64,000 nucleotides of DNA from Teredinibacter turnerae T7901 (GTDB taxonomy: Bacteria > Pseudomonadota > Gammaproteobacteria > Pseudomonadales > Cellvibrionaceae): positions 2,973,125 through 3,037,124 of the forward strand of contig NC_012997.1 in NCBI RefSeq assembly GCF_000023025.1. Reading direction: 5' to 3'. A program made the translations under genes and the position numbers. Position 1 is the first letter of the stretch. Each line of letters starts with the position of its first letter. Under the pieces are notes generated by a model. The model was not told the origin of the DNA. It made no database searches and saw nothing but the letters and a program-made list of their open reading frames with translations. Positions 56,601 to 64,000 of this stretch are shown one piece after another.

Positions 56601-58586
56601 CTAGAACAACTCCGACCGAAAGTACGCTGGCGGGCGAACATCTGCCACTTCAAACGTGACCGTGGTGGTGTAAACGTTGCCGTAGGTGTCACGCGTGGTG
56701 ATGTACGCAAGGTGGGCGCCGTCGGCGAGGTCTTTCGGTATTGATAGCGACCAAAGATGGGTAGATGACTGAGCCCACATCCAGCCAGGCTCAGGGCGTG
56801 GATCGGCGATACCTGCGCGCTCGCCGTTATACAACTCAAAGCTCTGCGACCGCTCGCTGCCGGACATGCTCTTTGCCGCGTAGCGAAAAACATACATCTG
56901 CTTTTTCAGTGCCGCGGGGTCCAGAGTGACTAACCGCCCTTCGCCCTCACCTGCTTGAGTTCGCTGCGCCTCAACCGGTTCCAGGTCATCGATCTGAACC
57001 CAGACTTGTGATTCCTTGGAGCCGTTCCACACATTGATGGTGAGAGCGGTGCCCTGCTCAAGATCGCGGTGAGTCAGGATCCGGGTATCGGGTAAATCGT
57101 TGATATTGACCGGAGGTACAACCGTACGACTTTCCGGTGAAGCCTCGGCCCAACTTTTGAGTGCGTTGTACCAGCTCATGAACGAAGGCGACAGGAAATC
57201 CACCGACATCTGTTCATCCGCAGGCTTATTAGCGGCCTTGAATTTCGATTTGAACTGGTTGCCGTGAAACTCAAATATTAAATACCCACGCGGTGCGCCC
57301 AGTCGCTGAATACTCATCGGCAGGTTGTACTCGTCGAAATCGCCAGACCACCAGGACCCAGAGGTAGCGCCAGTGACAATAAGGGGGAACGGTGGGGCAG
57401 CGACACCCACCGCATCCTTCCAGCCGGCGTAGCGCTCACCCGCGACAAAGTTTTCCAGGGTGTGCGTATGGCCGCTCAAACCCACCGCAGGCCGATTTCC
57501 AATTAAATCAAACAGCGCCTTCGCATTGTCGGTTTGGTGGACAGGAGACTCCATCACGTTAAACGACACGAGCGGAATGTGCATGTTCAGCACAATTAAG
57601 GTATCCGAGTCGACCCGTTCCAGATCATTCGCAAGCCACTGCATTTGTGCGGCATCAATAACGCCATTGTAGGTCGGCTTGGACTCTGGGTTAGCGCATT
57701 CAGGTCGACGGCCATCGGCATTGTCCTGCGGTGTGCATGGGTAGCGCACGTTATCGAGCACCACGAAATGGACATCACCATAATCAAATGAATAGTAGGT
57801 CGGCCCCCACTCACGCTTAAAGGTATCGAATGAGTGTGAATCGTCGGTCGCATCCAGATCCAGATCGTGGTTCCCCGCCACAAAATACTGGGGTATCCCG
57901 GCGGCGCTCATCAGCCGTTTAAAGCGGGGAAATAACCCGAGGTCATCACCCATTACGTCGCCTTCAATCAACACGAACTCCAGGTCATCTCGCTGGGCCA
58001 GTTCGTTAGCGAGCGCATCCCGCACATAGCCTACTTCGTTGTTAGAGTATGGCTGTGGGTCACCGGAAACGGCGATCTTAAAAGCAGACAGACGACGGGT
58101 TTTCTGGAGCGGAAAATTGATTTCCATCGGTTGCGAGCCGGTCGGTGCCAAGCCACCGAATCGCAGTGGTGGTGAACCCTGAGGTCGATGGTGATAAAAA
58201 AACTGCGGAACGTTATGTTCATTCACTGGCACACGATAGCCGGAAGGCTGGGTAATAAACACGGTAAAATCGCTGAGCCCACTTGCAGCGGCGGGCAGTT
58301 GATACCGCCCTTTTTTGTCGGTACTTACAACCTCATAGCCATTGGACACACTAACTCCGGTCAGACCGCGCTCACCCTTGTCCTTGCGACCATTTTCGTT
58401 TTTGTCCACGAAGACGTAACCCTCTATATACGGTCGCGTCGCGGGGCCATTTTCCGCCCCGCGTAAATCAACCGTGGCGCGATAGAGCTTTGCCGCTGGC
58501 CGCTGCATCCAGCTCCCGGAATTTTCTGCGTTACACAATGGGGTTAGCGTTAATCCGATGAGTACGAGATAGTTGCAAAATTTCAT
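56601..58586 (-). CDS. Secreted calcineurin-like phosphoesterase, three domains
   Basis: 661 residues with a signal peptide (MKFCNYLVLIGLTLTPLCNA). An N-terminal Ig-like domain (VFVDKNENGRKDKGE, about 55-155) precedes the metallophosphatase core: GDPQ (175-178), GD at 209-210, GNHD (238-241), and a later GHTH block, all metal ligands of the family. A C-terminal beta domain (about 450-661) matches the calcineurin-like phosphoesterase C-terminal type. It is likely periplasmic or secreted and may cleave phosphoesters or teichoic-type polymers; the substrate is unknown. It converges with the chemoreceptor gene with no visible terminator between. Confidence 0.9.
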   Translation of the reverse strand: MKFCNYLVLIGLTLTPLCNAENSGSWMQRPAAKLYRATVDLRGAENGPATRPYIEGYVFVDKNENGRKDKGERGLTGVSVSNGYEVVSTDKKGRYQLPAAASGLSDFTVFITQPSGYRVPVNEHNVPQFFYHHRPQGSPPLRFGGLAPTGSQPMEINFPLQKTRRLSAFKIAVSGDPQPYSNNEVGYVRDALANELAQRDDLEFVLIEGDVMGDDLGLFPRFKRLMSAAGIPQYFVAGNHDLDLDATDDSHSFDTFKREWGPTYYSFDYGDVHFVVLDNVRYPCTPQDNADGRRPECANPESKPTYNGVIDAAQMQWLANDLERVDSDTLIVLNMHIPLVSFNVMESPVHQTDNAKALFDLIGNRPAVGLSGHTHTLENFVAGERYAGWKDAVGVAAPPFPLIVTGATSGSWWSGDFDEYNLPMSIQRLGAPRGYLIFEFHGNQFKSKFKAANKPADEQMSVDFLSPSFMSWYNALKSWAEASPESRTVVPPVNINDLPDTRILTHRDLEQGTALTINVWNGSKESQVWVQIDDLEPVEAQRTQAGEGEGRLVTLDPAALKKQMYVFRYAAKSMSGSERSQSFELYNGERAGIADPRPEPGWMWAQSSTHLWSLSIPKDLADGAHLAYITTRDTYGNVYTTTVTFEVADVRPPAYFRSELF

Positions 58587-58939
58587 AAATTTCCCTGGGG
58601 CTATGTTTAATGGCCAACACCCGTGTGCGTGTGGCAGGCGCGGTGGCCGGGTCTATGCGAAAAGCTGCGTACATGACATTGCAGAAGCAAATATGCGGCC
58701 TTGTTGGGGAATGCCTGTGGAACCGGTATACGGACTGCGGAATGTTATTCCCCAGTAAAACCGATTTACTTAACGATTTTTTGACAACTTGGCACTGTAG
58801 AGCGGGTTTAGCGCAATAAGGTTATATTTTGTGCGCCCATGTAAAGAAACTGGCCTAACGGGCTGCTTGAGATTGCTTCCGGTTTAAACTAAAAATGATA
58901 TACGCGCCATATGGCGCCAAATTCTTTTTTGGAAGTACA

Positions 58940-59692
58940 ATGAGTAATGTTGTTGACTTGTCTCAGGTCCGAGAGAATCACTACGGACGGCGCGCAAAAA
59001 TATCGACTTCGCTTAAGCGACTAAGCCGCGATAATCGCAAACGTCTGCTGGGTTCTTATCCGTACATGCGATTCTGGTTGCATCAATTGGATGCACACTA
59101 CTACGCCCATTTTTTACGTTTGCACCTCGGTCTGCGCGAATCTTTAGAACAGCAGATAACGCTTGCCGGAGAGCAATTTGCGGTCATTAACCAATTTGAT
59201 CACCACGCGAAGCTCTTCTCGGCAGCAAACTACTTGCCGTCGGACTACCAAAAATCACAATTAATTCTTGCGGATCTGGAAAAGCTTGACGCTAAGCTCG
59301 CTGATGACTACCACCTCCCCCTGCAGGCGGAGCGGCTGATCAGCTACATGGAGCGGGCCAGCGATGTTTATTCCATCGCCTTGCTGGGCGTGCTTTACAT
59401 GCTGGAAGAACAGCTGAGCTTTGCGGCACCGGCGCTGTTGAGTGGCTTGCGAAACAATGGTGTCGACACCAGCAAGGCCTGCAGTTACCTTCATCACCAC
59501 TGCGGAAACAGGCCCAGCCTATGGCGCTTTTTGCGATCACTGGATAGCATCACCGACTTCCAAACGCAGGCGAACGTCACCATCGCGGCCACGGTTACTT
59601 ACGAAATACATCGAGAGATGCTCGCACCGCGCACATTCCGCCAGAGCGTTCAACGAAACGTTCGTCGCAATGAATGGTTGCCATTAGCCTAA
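58940..59692 (+). CDS. Possible heme-oxygenase-like helical protein, unknown
   Basis: 250 residues from the ATG at 58940 with GGAAG upstream; a longer frame to 58895 lacks this site. The body is all-helical with a His/Glu-rich pattern: FWLHQLDAHYYAHFLRLH (about 50-67), YMERASDVYSIALLGVLYMLEEQLSF (two Glu) and SYLHHHCGNRP. Such spacing fits the heme-oxygenase/TenA fold with a possible di-iron or heme site, but the residues were not matched to a family. No signal peptide, so cytoplasmic. It stands alone. Confidence 0.6.
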   Translation: MSNVVDLSQVRENHYGRRAKISTSLKRLSRDNRKRLLGSYPYMRFWLHQLDAHYYAHFLRLHLGLRESLEQQITLAGEQFAVINQFDHHAKLFSAANYLPSDYQKSQLILADLEKLDAKLADDYHLPLQAERLISYMERASDVYSIALLGVLYMLEEQLSFAAPALLSGLRNNGVDTSKACSYLHHHCGNRPSLWRFLRSLDSITDFQTQANVTIAATVTYEIHREMLAPRTFRQSVQRNVRRNEWLPLA

Positions 59693-60036
59693 AACGACAC
59701 CTCCGCAACACCTTCACGCTGTCCCTCCTGCACACCACTAAATCCGGTCAGCGTGTAGCCAATCTGCCTCTAGAACGTTGCCCCCTTCAGAAGACCAATT
59801 GCTAAATGGTTGGTGTACTTTTCCGGCCCTAAAATTTGGTCTTCAAGCCTGCTTATTGCAGCTAACGCTGCCCCACAACCCCGGACTTGATCAACCATTC
59901 GCACCTGATTTTCGCAAAATCAATCGGTACGATTTACATAATCTGCAACTTCAGTTGGCGCATTGTGGCTCGTTTTGACTACACTTAACTTATTGCCGAA
60001 TGGAAGTTTGGAGTACCTGAGACCTCAGCTTTAGGT
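59693..60036. other. Intergenic region before the GGDEF gene
   Basis: About 345 bp with no gene. A stretch of T/C-rich sequence and short open frames without ribosome sites. It should hold the promoter of the downstream GGDEF gene, but I recognise no clear -10/-35. Confidence 0.4.
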
Positions 60037-61839
60037 ATGAGAACTTTACTAGAAGGACTTCGCCCGCCGCACGCTGTATCGCCCCCTTGGGAGCGGCACC
60101 TATCAAAGGACCGATGCAGTTACGGGTTTCAACAACGAATGTTTATGACCCCAGACCCCAATTCAACTTTCACCACCAAGTTCAGCGACCCGACCGCCAT
60201 TGCGCTGCAGCCGCTACCCGATCATCAAGAAACTCGACTTAAGGCTTTCCGCTCGCTCCAGGCTGGCGCAGTCGGATTTGCTGTGCTCTGGGTGATAGCA
60301 GGTCTCAGCGCTAGTTACTCCCTGCTAACAGGGAACCTGGGTGAAGAGCTGACACGAGCGCAAACCAAAGTTGATTTGGAAGCACAATTTATCTCGCAAA
60401 TTGTCGCCAAGGAAATAAACACAGCAGAGCACCTTGCGTCTGCGCTCTCCCATGAAGAGCGCATTTTAAGCAGCACAGGGGAAATGGACAGCAACCTGCA
60501 TCTCGATAAGGTGCCGGTCAGCGAGAGAAGCGCGCATCTAACTACCATTCCTGAAGTTAACGGTCTTAACAATATGCTGACGAGTATCGCCCAGGATCTC
60601 GACCTGATGGCGGTATTTGTACTTAACACTGAAGGTACGTGTATTGCCACCAGCTATTTGCCCAACGGTGTTAATACCCTGGGGTGCCTCGGCCAAAACT
60701 ACACTTCCCGGCACTACTTCCAGCGAGCAAAAGAATACGGCCGTGGAATGCAATTTGCCGTTGGGCGCGCGGTCAAACAGCCTTCGCTGTTTTTCGCTGC
60801 CGCCTGCTATGCCGATAATCACGTTTCCGGCGTTGTGGTAACTCGGCTCGACGCACGCCACCTGACAGAAAACCTGCGCAACCTGGCAACCATCACCTGG
60901 GTTTCGGACAGCGCGGGAATGGTAATCAGCAGCAGCCGCCCCGTACAGCTATTTAATTTCATGCGCTGGGAAAACCAAAAACCACCGGAAACGTGGGTGC
61001 TCAATAACGTCTACGCCCAGGAAACTCTGACCGACCTGCCGCTAACCCGGAATAAACACCTGCCGGCCGAATGGAACATCTGGCAGCTCGAAAACCAAAA
61101 TATTGTGCTGGCCAATGTACCCATCGAAAATCGACAAATTCGAGTTTGGCATGCATTGCCTGTCGACGAGCTGTTTCACAATCAGAAACGCTACTGGGCA
61201 TTTGCTTTAACTGTAATTTTGTTAGGGCTGATGCTGATTCTTTTCGGCGAGCGCATGATTGATTTTCATCAGCGTCGTGTCGCGGGGTTAGCGGCTCTGT
61301 CGCGGTTGAACAAATCGTTAGAAGAAGCGTCGCGCAAACTTTTTACTATTGCCACCACCGACCACCTGACACAGCTCGCAACACGAGGTTATTTTTTTCA
61401 ACGGTTGAATGAAGAGATTAACCGAGCCCTGAATGAACAGTCGTCTCTGGCACTGCTGGAGTTGGATATCGACAACTTCAAAAATATCAACGACTCGTTT
61501 GGTCACCCTGCTGGCGATGCGGTCATCCAGCATATGGCGGCGATTTGCCGGGAGTGCGTGCGCAGCAACGATATTATCGGGAGGATCGGCGGCGAGGAGT
61601 TCGCAATCGGACTACCCAATTGCACTAAATCCGCTGCCCTGGAAATTGCAAACACGCTGCGCAGACGTTGCGCGAATGAGGGGCTCACCTACGGCAGCAA
61701 AACCATCCGCTTTACCTGTTCGATTGGGGTAACGCTGTTAAATGGTCGCGACAACATCCAGGATCTTTTAGGCGTGGTGGACAAAGCGCTCTACGCAGCA
61801 AAGAAAGCGGGACGCAATCGGGTGCATTTTCACGAGTAG
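60037..61839 (+). CDS. Membrane diguanylate cyclase with extracytoplasmic sensor
   Basis: Up to 600 residues; ATGs at 60139 and 60145 are alternative starts. A membrane helix (about 78-100, QAGAVGFAVLWVIAGLSA) and a second (about 388-410, YWAFALTVILLGLMLILFG) bracket a periplasmic sensor of about 285 residues with a Cache-like block (SRHYFQRAKEYGRGMQFAVG). The GGDEF domain has GGEEF at 518-522 and an intact inhibitory I-site RSND (509-512), five residues before it. So unlike the propeller cyclase at 25.3 kb it should be product-inhibited. It makes c-di-GMP in response to a small periplasmic ligand. Confidence 0.92.
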   Translation: MRTLLEGLRPPHAVSPPWERHLSKDRCSYGFQQRMFMTPDPNSTFTTKFSDPTAIALQPLPDHQETRLKAFRSLQAGAVGFAVLWVIAGLSASYSLLTGNLGEELTRAQTKVDLEAQFISQIVAKEINTAEHLASALSHEERILSSTGEMDSNLHLDKVPVSERSAHLTTIPEVNGLNNMLTSIAQDLDLMAVFVLNTEGTCIATSYLPNGVNTLGCLGQNYTSRHYFQRAKEYGRGMQFAVGRAVKQPSLFFAAACYADNHVSGVVVTRLDARHLTENLRNLATITWVSDSAGMVISSSRPVQLFNFMRWENQKPPETWVLNNVYAQETLTDLPLTRNKHLPAEWNIWQLENQNIVLANVPIENRQIRVWHALPVDELFHNQKRYWAFALTVILLGLMLILFGERMIDFHQRRVAGLAALSRLNKSLEEASRKLFTIATTDHLTQLATRGYFFQRLNEEINRALNEQSSLALLELDIDNFKNINDSFGHPAGDAVIQHMAAICRECVRSNDIIGRIGGEEFAIGLPNCTKSAALEIANTLRRRCANEGLTYGSKTIRFTCSIGVTLLNGRDNIQDLLGVVDKALYAAKKAGRNRVHFHE

Positions 61840-61904
61840 AGTGATTCGTAAGGAAAAAATTCTAGCCCTTAAGAGCAGAAGAAAAAGCAGATGTGGAGAT
61901 GACT

Positions 61905-62009
61905 CAACCCAGCCACACCCCGGCACACAATGTTACTGCTACCGTTGCTTCCTTCCGGACCTGGCGGGGTTCACAGCGAATTGTTGCGGGGGAACCGAGC
62001 TGAGCCACC
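61905..62009 (-). ncRNA. ffs: Bacterial signal recognition particle RNA (4.5S)
   Basis: The minus strand reads a long hairpin whose tip is GGTCCGGAAGGAAGC with the GGAA tetraloop region, the universal 4.5S signature (CCAGGTCCGGAAGGAAGCA). The arms, starting GGTGGCTCAGC and ending GCTGGGTTGAG, pair. The RNA binds Ffh for membrane targeting. Ends are approximate. A T-rich tract (CTTTTTCTTCT) after the 3' end may be the terminator. Confidence 0.93.
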
Positions 62010-62049
62010 ACAGTGACTCAAGATTGCAAAGTTACCCTGAGGGCTGCGC

Positions 62050-62077
62050 ATTATCCGGTTTTCGACGAATAATGCAA
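62050..62077 (-). promoter_or_regulatory. Promoter of the 4.5S RNA
   Basis: TTGCAT (62077-62072) and GATAAT (62055-62050) with 16-bp spacing, about 40 bp upstream of the RNA's mature 5' end, on the minus strand in the short gap after serA. Confidence 0.6.
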
Positions 62078-62107
62078 GCCCCGGTGGACAACCTGCGAGT
62101 TGATCCG

Positions 62108-63289
62108 CTAGTCGCGCACGATCACACGAAGAGAAATGACATGCTCGACGCTTTTTAGCGCGGCTAAAACCGCATCACTTGGGCATGTATCAATATCGAG
62201 AATGTTGTATGCCACATCATTGCGGCTCTTATTCATCATATCGATCACGTTAACGTTATTTTCTGCAAACACAGACAACACATTACCCAACACACCAGAC
62301 ACATTCTGGTTGGTGAACGTGATACGGCAACCACTCACTAGGCCACCCATACTGGTTTCTGGAAAGTTCACCGAGTTTTTAATGTTGCCATTTTCGAGGT
62401 AGTCACGCAGCTGGTTCACCGCCATCACTGCACAATTTTCCTCTGCCTCAGCGGTACTTGCACCGATGTGTGGTACCGCGATAACTTTTTCGTGTCCGAT
62501 CAAACATGGCTCGGGGAAATCGCACACGTAGTTGCGCAGCTTACCGGCGTCGAGTGCTTCCACAACTGCTTCCGAATCGACGATCGCATCGCGCGCAAAG
62601 TTCATAATTGCAGCACTTGGCTTCATAAAGCCAAGGGTATCGCGATTAATCATATTTTTGGTCGCATCTATCGCTGGCACGTGCAAGGTGAGGTAGTCGA
62701 TCTCGCTCAATAGCGCCTGCAGGCTTTCCATACGATGCACATCACTGGGCAGGCGCCAGGCCGCTTCAACTGACAGCGCAGGGTCAAAGCCGTAGACATC
62801 CATACCAAGCGCCAAAGCGGCATTAGCAACCATAGAACCAATTGCGCCCAGCCCAACAATACCGAGTTTCTTACCGGCCAGCTCGCTCCCGGCGAAACGC
62901 TTCTTCTCCGCTTCCAGCAGCTTGGACATCTCGCCCTTGTCGGTCATATCCCCCAGAGTGGCAACATAGTCGCGACCCTGCAAAATACCACGTGAACTCA
63001 GCAGCATGCCGGCCAATACCAGCTCTTTCACCGCATTGGCATTGGCACCCGGAGTATTAAAAACCACTACGCCAGACTTGGTGTACTCATCGACAGGCAC
63101 ATTGTTGGTACCAGCACCCGCACGGGCTACTGCAATCACGCTCTCGGGAAGGGTTTCGCCATGTAGCTTGTGACTGCGCAGCAAAATAGCCTCTGGGGAG
63201 GAAACGTCCTCAGCCACCGAATAGCGACCTGCTGGAAACAAAGACAAACCTTTGTCAGAAATTTTGTTGTAGGTTCTCACTTGATACAT
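62108..63289 (-). CDS. serA: D-3-phosphoglycerate dehydrogenase
   Basis: 393 residues from the ATG at 63289 (AAGGTG upstream; a GTG at 63298 is possible). The catalytic part has ARAGAGTNNVPVDEYTKSGV, the NAD fold GIVGLGAIGSMVANAALALG and the active His in AVPHIGASTAEAEEN. A C-terminal ACT-like domain (about 315-393, ITFTNQNVSGVLGNVLSVFAENNVN) provides serine feedback control in many relatives. It makes 3-phosphohydroxypyruvate, the first step of serine synthesis, and serC lies just upstream on the same strand. Confidence 0.95.
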   Translation of the reverse strand: MYQVRTYNKISDKGLSLFPAGRYSVAEDVSSPEAILLRSHKLHGETLPESVIAVARAGAGTNNVPVDEYTKSGVVVFNTPGANANAVKELVLAGMLLSSRGILQGRDYVATLGDMTDKGEMSKLLEAEKKRFAGSELAGKKLGIVGLGAIGSMVANAALALGMDVYGFDPALSVEAAWRLPSDVHRMESLQALLSEIDYLTLHVPAIDATKNMINRDTLGFMKPSAAIMNFARDAIVDSEAVVEALDAGKLRNYVCDFPEPCLIGHEKVIAVPHIGASTAEAEENCAVMAVNQLRDYLENGNIKNSVNFPETSMGGLVSGCRITFTNQNVSGVLGNVLSVFAENNVNVIDMMNKSRNDVAYNILDIDTCPSDAVLAALKSVEHVISLRVIVRD

Positions 63290-63362
63290 GCTTTGCACCT
63301 TCTTCGATTAACAGAATTTCACGGCGCGTAGCGTTAATACTAGCGCCATTTTGTCGGCATTC

Positions 63363-63531
63363 TTGACATTGATAAGTAAGCAACATCATAAGCCTTTGAT
63401 TCTTATTGTTATTTTTCTATGGCCTTGTTTTTGCTTTTTATTAGCTACCAAGCTCTAAAGGATTTCGCGATCCGTTATGGCGAGGTAAAACCTTGTTTCT
63501 TCGATTCGGCCCTGGTCTCCAGGGCCCTTTT
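63363..63531 (+). ncRNA. Candidate small RNA or orphan transcript upstream of serA
   Basis: A plus-strand TTGACA (63363-63368) and CATAAG (about 63387-63392, 18-bp spacing) lie before a T-rich stretch, and a strong hairpin GGCCCTGG-TCT-CCAGGGCC (63508-63526) followed by CTTTTAT closes the unit. No plus-strand gene is present. An internal GGAT-TTCGCG-ATCC hairpin lies near 63460. The terminator polarity is plus, opposite to serA and serC, so it cannot be theirs. The rest of the 313-bp serC-serA gap shows no gene. Confidence 0.35.
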
Positions 63532-63602
63532 ATATGCGTTACTTCGCTTTATGTTCGTAAGGTTCAAGCAATCGCATCATGCTCGAACCCCTTCGCAGAT
63601 AA

Positions 63603-64000
63603 TTAGCCCTGAGTCACTTCCTGGTAGGCCCAACCAATCCATGGCATCAACGCCTCCAGATCGGCCGCCTCGACAGTGGCACCAGCCCAAAGCCGTAAAC
63701 CCGCAGGCGCATCTCGATAAGCACCGATATCGTAGGCAATACCTTCTTTGTCCAACAATTTGACGATGGCTTTGACCTGGTCTGGTGTGGCTTTTAAGGT
63801 CAGGCAAACGCTGGTATTGGAGCGAAGCGCCGGGTCTTGAGCCAAAAACTCAATCCAGTCGTTTTGCTCCACATAGCGCTCAATAACAGCCAGATTACTT
63901 TGCGACTTTGCAATGGACGCTTCCACCCCACCCAGGCTTTTTACCCAGTTCAACGCGTCCAGATAGTCCGCAACACACAACATTGAGGGCGTGTTAATTG
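63603..64000 (-). CDS. serC: Phosphoserine aminotransferase, C-terminal part (cut by window edge)
   Basis: The frame is open to the window end (last visible residues start [16 protein letters not shown]), so about 132 C-terminal residues are seen. [18 protein letters not shown], a late KSLGGVEAS segment and [21 protein letters not shown] are characteristic of the TIGR01365-type SerC, a PLP enzyme that converts 3-phosphohydroxypyruvate to phosphoserine. The ATG at 63983 is internal, not the start. serA follows 313 bp downstream on the same strand, possibly as a separate transcript. Confidence 0.88.
   Translation of the reverse strand, partial: INTPSMLCVADYLDALNWVKSLGGVEASIAKSQSNLAVIERYVEQNDWIEFLAQDPALRSNTSVCLTLKATPDQVKAIVKLLDKEGIAYDIGAYRDAPAGLRLWAGATVEAADLEALMPWIGWAYQEVTQG

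Overview
The window looks like a chromosomal segment from a marine, plant-polysaccharide-degrading gammaproteobacterium of the Cellvibrionaceae type, most like Teredinibacter or Saccharophagus. This is inferred from three things: secreted enzymes with long poly-serine linkers and CBM2/CBM10 modules, gammaproteobacterial housekeeping gene order (rnd-ycgL-ycgN-slyX, dnaX-ybaB-recR, lptFG/pepA-holC-valS), and moderate GC. Species identity was not tested by any search.

Layout. 1-1.2 kb is mobile DNA: the start of a DDE transposase next to an integron-type gene cassette that carries a MntA/HepT (MNT/HEPN) toxin-antitoxin pair and its attC site. 2-10.6 kb is secretion and uptake: a subtilisin-like protease with a CBM2-like tail, tRNA-Leu(CAA), a periplasmic coiled-coil protein, a CE3-type esterase with CBM10 and CBM2 modules, and a TonB-dependent receptor. 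10.9-15.2 kb holds an HD-GYP phosphodiesterase, a phosphatase/lipid-kinase fusion, a DUF3012 lipoprotein and a secreted protein of unknown function. 15.3-18.2 kb holds central carbon genes (gapA, zwf), complemented by fbp at 42 kb. 18.6-32.5 kb contains a DUF3108 protein, an RDD membrane protein, lptF-lptG, pepA-holC, a beta-propeller diguanylate cyclase, an acidic protein of unknown function and valS.

33-41.3 kb contains an SDR gene and a compact seven-gene menaquinone operon (menF-menD-menH-menB-menC-menE-menI on the minus strand), nearly all with overlapping or abutting ends. 42.9-49.5 kb has a lipoprotein with collagen-like Gly-Thr-Asn repeats and a phytase-like esterase domain, htpX, and a von Willebrand A membrane protein. 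49.6-54.7 kb is a tightly packed housekeeping run (slyX, ycgN, ycgL, rnd, recR, ybaB, dnaX). dnaX carries a programmed -1 frameshift site laid out as in E. coli. 55-64 kb has a chemoreceptor, a calcineurin-like phosphoesterase, a possible heme-oxygenase-fold protein, a Cache-like/GGDEF cyclase, the 4.5S SRP RNA, serA and the C-terminal part of serC.

How it fits together: a surface lifestyle is suggested by the secreted esterase and protease, TonB-dependent uptake and three c-di-GMP enzymes (two with GGEEF, one HD-GYP). I see no phage, CRISPR array or large defence island. The least explained items are two orphan RNA-like units (32.9 kb and 63.4 kb), inverted repeats upstream of the receptor and protease genes, the phosphatase/lipid-kinase fusion and several proteins of unknown function.
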